From Mycobacterium sp. PS03-16 (GTDB lineage Bacteria; Actinomycetota; Actinomycetes; Mycobacteriales; Mycobacteriaceae): a DNA stretch of 51,974 nt. The stretch spans positions 1-51,974 of the forward strand of contig NZ_SPQO01000032.1 of the NCBI RefSeq assembly GCF_004570325.1, in the 5' to 3' direction. The notes beneath the pieces were generated by a model that was not told the origin of the DNA, did not search any database, and was given only the letters and a program-made list of their open reading frames with translations. How positions within the stretch are numbered: position 1 is the first letter of the stretch; each line of letters opens with the position of its first letter. A program made the position numbers and the translations under genes. Of the stretch, positions 50,289-51,974 are shown one piece after another.

Positions 50289-51749
50289 GTGAGTGTCGCG
50301 TCGGTGAAAAGCCTTGTCCTCGATGATCGGTTCGCGCGGGAGCTGCCGGAGATGGCGGTCCGCTGGCGCGCCGAGGAGGCCCCGGAGCCGCGGCTGCTCG
50401 TGCTCAACGAGCCGCTCGCCGGCGACCTGGGCCTCGACACCGACTGGCTGCGCACCCCCGAGGGGGTGCGCCTGCTGGTCGGCAACTCGGTGCCCAGCGG
50501 CGCCACTCCCGTGGCGCAGGCCTACTCCGGCCATCAGTTCGGCGGCTTCGCCCCGCGCCTCGGCGACGGGCGGGCCCTGCTGCTCGGCGAACTCGTCGAC
50601 ACCACCGGCCGCACCCGCGACCTGCATCTGAAGGGGTCCGGGCACACCCCGTTCGCGCGGGCCGGTGACGGGCTCGCCGCCGTCGGCCCGATGCTGCGCG
50701 AGTACATCGTCAGCGAGGCGATGCACGCGCTGGGCATCCCGACCACGCGGTCGCTGGCCGTGGTGGCCACCGGTCGGCCGGTGATCCGGGAGACCAAGCT
50801 CGACGGGGCGGTGCTGACCCGGGTGGCCAGCAGCCACCTACGGGTCGGCAGCTTTCAATATGCCGCGGCCACGGGCGATTCCGCGTTGCTGCGCCGGCTC
50901 GCCGACCACGCCATCAGCCGGCACCACCCGCAGGCCGCCGACGCCGAGAACCCCTACCGGGCCCTGTTCGAGGCGGTTCTCGACGCGCAGGCGCGGCTCG
51001 TCGCACAGTGGATGCTGGTCGGCTTCGTGCACGGGGTGATGAACACCGACAACATGACGATCTCCGGCGAGACCATCGACTACGGGCCGTGCGCGTTCAT
51101 GGAGGTCTACGACCCCGACACGGTGTTCAGCTCGATCGACTTCTGGGGCCGTTACGCCTACGGCCAACAGCCGGCGGCCGCACTGTGGAATCTCGCGCGC
51201 TTCGCCGAGACGCTGCTGCCGCTGTTCTGCGAGAACCTCGACGACGCGGTCGACTTCGCGCAGGAGACGCTGCGCGGCTTCCAGGCGCGCTACGAAGCGT
51301 TCTGGGTGGCCGGGATGACCGCCAAGCTGGGGCTGGCGGGACCGGCCGACGCCGACGTCATCGCGTTGTTCGACGAGATGCCGGAGTTGTTGCAGCAGAG
51401 CCATATCGACTACACCACGTTCTTCCGCGCGCTCGCGCGCGCCGCACGCGGCGACGCGGAGCCGGCCCGGGGGCTGTTCCTGGACCTGGCCCGGTTCGAC
51501 GCCTGGCTCGCGCGCTGGCGCGCGTTGGCACCGGACGGCGATGCGATGGACCGGGTCAACCCCGTCTACATACCGCGCAACCATCTGGTGGAGGAGGCGC
51601 TCACCGCCGCGACCGGCGGCGACCTCGAATCGCTCGGCCGGCTGCTCAGCGCGGTGACCGGGCCGTTCGACGAACGGCCCGGTCTGGAGCGCTACGCCGA
51701 ACCCGCTCCGGAGGAGTTCGGCAAGTACCGCACGTTCTGCGGTACCTGA
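50289..51749 (+). CDS. selO: SelO/YdiU protein adenylyltransferase
   Basis: This 486-residue pseudokinase transfers AMP to Ser/Thr/Tyr of target proteins. Nucleotide-binding residues are K115 (DLHLKGSGHTPF), N255 (GVMNTDNM) and D264 (TIDYGPCAFM), matching the ATP/metal-binding set known for bacterial SelO. The C-terminus is C484-G-T, where some relatives carry selenocysteine; the Cys takes part in redox regulation in E. coli. The start is GTG 50289. A possible -10 (TAGTCT, 50276-50281) ending 7 nt upstream would allow a leaderless transcript, but readthrough from Mn-catalase is equally plausible. Confidence 0.92.
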   Translation: MSVASVKSLVLDDRFARELPEMAVRWRAEEAPEPRLLVLNEPLAGDLGLDTDWLRTPEGVRLLVGNSVPSGATPVAQAYSGHQFGGFAPRLGDGRALLLGELVDTTGRTRDLHLKGSGHTPFARAGDGLAAVGPMLREYIVSEAMHALGIPTTRSLAVVATGRPVIRETKLDGAVLTRVASSHLRVGSFQYAAATGDSALLRRLADHAISRHHPQAADAENPYRALFEAVLDAQARLVAQWMLVGFVHGVMNTDNMTISGETIDYGPCAFMEVYDPDTVFSSIDFWGRYAYGQQPAAALWNLARFAETLLPLFCENLDDAVDFAQETLRGFQARYEAFWVAGMTAKLGLAGPADADVIALFDEMPELLQQSHIDYTTFFRALARAARGDAEPARGLFLDLARFDAWLARWRALAPDGDAMDRVNPVYIPRNHLVEEALTAATGGDLESLGRLLSAVTGPFDERPGLERYAEPAPEEFGKYRTFCGT

Positions 51750-51752
51750 GCG

Positions 51753-51974
51753 TCAGGGCGCGGGGACCGACCCGCAGCCGACGCCGGGGATACAGCCGGT
51801 CGCGCCGCCGGGTCCGGCCACGCCGCCGGGGCCACCCGGAATAGCTCCCGCGGCACCCGCGGGACCGGCCACCCCACCCGGGCCACCCGGGATCGTCCCC
51901 GCCGCACCGGCGGGTCCGGCCGCACCGCCGGGACCACCCGGGATAGCGCCCGCGGCGCCCTGCGGGCCGGCCAC
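51753..51974 (-). CDS. Gly/Pro/Ala-repeat protein, N-terminus beyond window
   Basis: The minus strand carries the last 73 residues of a protein whose start lies beyond the right edge. It consists of about four 17-residue units of the type VAGPAGAAGAIPGGPGG, ending in GCIPGVGCGSVPAP with two Cys. Such low-complexity Gly/Pro sequence is typical of secreted or surface mycobacterial proteins; collagen-like triplet register is not kept throughout. It converges with selO, 3 bp away. Confidence 0.6.
   Translation of the reverse strand: MAGPQGAAGAIPGGPGGAAGPAGAAGTIPGGPGGVAGPAGAAGAIPGGPGGVAGPGGATGCIPGVGCGSVPAP
51779..51974. repeat. 51-bp imperfect tandem repeats in coding sequence
   Basis: Successive units of about 51 bp encode the V/A-AGPxGAAGxIPGGPGG motif; at least three and a half copies are inside the window and the array may continue past the edge. 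Confidence 0.65.

Overview
The window is high-GC actinobacterial chromosome. It is almost certainly from a mycobacterium, probably a fast-growing Mycolicibacterium-type species. The evidence is an MmpS/MmpL pair, a hemophore-family secreted protein, DUF732 and DUF5078 secreted proteins, a mycobacterial-type methylenetetrahydrofolate reductase, an apparent orthologue of the M. smegmatis acyltransferase/esterase MsAcT, frequent GTG/TTG starts and very short or overlapping gene junctions. No rRNA, tRNA, CRISPR array, prophage or insertion sequence was seen. All assignments come from reading the sequence; no database search was run.

Layout. 1-3.8 kb: partial secreted protein, TetR regulator, methyltransferase, an SRPBCC/SDR pair and the MsAcT-like hydrolase. 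3.8-9.7 kb: the mmpS-mmpL-DUF5078 operon (minus strand), then DUF732, a second secreted protein and an alpha/beta hydrolase (plus strand), with a regulatory region between them. 9.7-14.1 kb: ZIP transporter operon, RclA-like flavoprotein, hemophore and a ferritin-like protein ending in a strong terminator. 14.1-20.5 kb: APC permease, VOC protein, serine hydrolase, PAS-ANTAR regulator, STAS protein, and an FAD oxidoreductase/DUF1295 pair. 20.6-26.2 kb: two adjacent acyl-CoA dehydrogenases whose junction carries a 33-bp repeat in triplicate, then a three-gene cluster matching the URC uracil-degradation pathway (URC1, URC4, uracil phosphoribosyltransferase).

26.2-31.4 kb: a small Cys-rich protein, a thioredoxin-reductase-like protein, two convergent His-rich membrane proteins (one behind a CsoR-type operator), an SDR lacking key catalytic residues, NIPSNAP, TetR and TauE-family genes. 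31.5-37.6 kb: HrpA helicase, flavin-independent-type MTHFR and a FUSC membrane protein. 37.8-41.6 kb: lipoprotein, small membrane protein, MarR, a PPOX-fold protein and a large FAD dehydrogenase. 41.6-47.0 kb: a LacI-controlled inositol-type operon (sugar porter, inosose dehydratase-like, inositol dehydrogenase-like, TIM-barrel epimerase) with a consensus promoter overlapped by twin palindromes. 47-52 kb: a flavin monooxygenase-like protein, then a stress island (44-aa protein, hemerythrin, Mn-catalase) with SigF-type promoters, SelO, and a partial Gly/Pro-repeat protein.

The most distinctive items are the URC cluster, the tandem repeat inside the second acyl-CoA dehydrogenase, the promoter-embedded CsoR-type operator, and the SigF-type promoters (GTTT-N15/16-GGGTA) that link the stress genes with the ZIP operon.
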